Shown here piece by piece: positions 31,612 to 31,756 of a DNA stretch of 31,756 nucleotides. Every line of letters begins with the position of its first letter. Position 1 is the stretch's first letter. The notes beneath the pieces are model-generated. The model saw only the letters and a program-made list of their open reading frames with translations. It made no database searches and was not told the origin of the DNA. This DNA comes from Pleurocapsa sp. MO_226.B13 (GTDB lineage Bacteria; Cyanobacteriota; Cyanobacteriia; Cyanobacteriales; Xenococcaceae): positions 1 through 31,756 of the forward strand of contig JASJEI010000048.1 in NCBI GenBank assembly GCA_030064795.1. The letters are read 5' to 3'. A program made the position numbers and the translations under genes.

Positions 31612-31756
31612 ATGGCTTTTACTGTTAATCCAATTAAGTTTGGTACAGACGGCTGGCGTGGAGTAATTGCTGCTGATTTTACTTTTGAAAGAGTAGCGAT
31701 GCTAGCTCCCATCGCTGCTAGAGTCTTAGCTGATAATTATGGCGATACTGCTACAA
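31612..31756 (+). CDS. Phosphoglucomutase/phosphomannomutase family protein, 5' end only
   Basis: The ATG at 31612 opens [20 protein letters not shown] and continues [27 protein letters not shown] to the window edge, with no stop. FGTDGWRG is the N-terminal signature of alpha-D-phosphohexomutases, which interconvert sugar 1- and 6-phosphates. The active-site serine loop lies beyond the edge. About 48 of an expected 470-490 residues are present. Confidence 0.85.
   Translation, partial: MAFTVNPIKFGTDGWRGVIAADFTFERVAMLAPIAARVLADNYGDTAT

Noticed and set aside
31518..31712. 64-codon minus-strand frame at the right edge
   Set aside because: The + strand reads as the conserved start of a phosphohexomutase (FGTDGWRG), so this is antisense.

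Overview
The window reads as chromosomal DNA of a cyanobacterium. It carries psbO (photosystem II manganese-stabilising protein), a SigF-type sigma factor, a fibrillin/PAP protein, a cyanobacteriochrome-like photosensor kinase and very many GCGATCGC (HIP1) octamers. Dispersed hairpin repeats and the gene content would fit a unicellular/baeocystous or filamentous group such as Pleurocapsales, but the genus cannot be fixed from sequence reading alone.

Layout. (1) 179-6719: a co-directional block of an O-methyltransferase followed by tyrA (chorismate-mutase-like/prephenate dehydrogenase), aroA, aroC, aroK and aroB. These genes cover much of the shikimate-to-hydroxyphenylpyruvate route. Such clustering next to an O-methyltransferase suggests dedicated precursor supply for an aromatic secondary metabolite, whose other genes would lie left of the window. 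(2) 6967-8213: a pentapeptide-repeat protein, a dispersed repeat and a UspA-type stress protein. (3) 8324-15095: a 1155-aa hybrid histidine kinase (four CBS repeats, GAF with both cyanobacteriochrome cysteines, PAS, PAS, kinase, receiver lacking its phospho-acceptor Asp). It is divergent from a cellulose-synthase-like glycosyltransferase across a gap of about 1.1 kb. (4) 15211-16348: a decayed hicB/hicA toxin-antitoxin pair and a small unknown gene ending at a strong terminator.

(5) 16553-21983: a nitrogen-starvation/nitrilase cluster of the Nit1C (MSMEG_0567-0572 / Sll0783-0786) type. It holds a flavin oxidoreductase, an Sll0783-like protein, a nitrilase, a radical SAM protein, a GNAT acetyltransferase and an added NTF2/DUF1348-like gene. 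A good NtcA-type promoter precedes it, and the PurM-like partner common in such clusters is not seen. (6) 22146-23754: a TetR regulator and an AhpD/carboxymuconolactone-decarboxylase-like gene, each preceded by the same 19-bp palindromic operator in opposite orientation, then an NTF2-like gene cut off by an insertion sequence.

(7) 23723-25007: an IS4-family element with a frameshifted transposase. It separates two unrelated truncated genes that both point into it and shows no target duplication, so a deletion or rearrangement accompanied it. To its right lies a decayed minus-strand operon (a 283-codon gene with one in-frame stop, then the 38-codon stub of a second gene). (8) 26212-31756: ordinary-looking cyanobacterial genes: two lipoproteins, fibrillin, sigF, psbO, a small conserved-looking protein and the start of a phosphoglucomutase/phosphomannomutase that runs off the right edge.

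No tRNA, rRNA or CRISPR array was recognised. All family assignments come from reading motifs and from remembered family features, not from searches.
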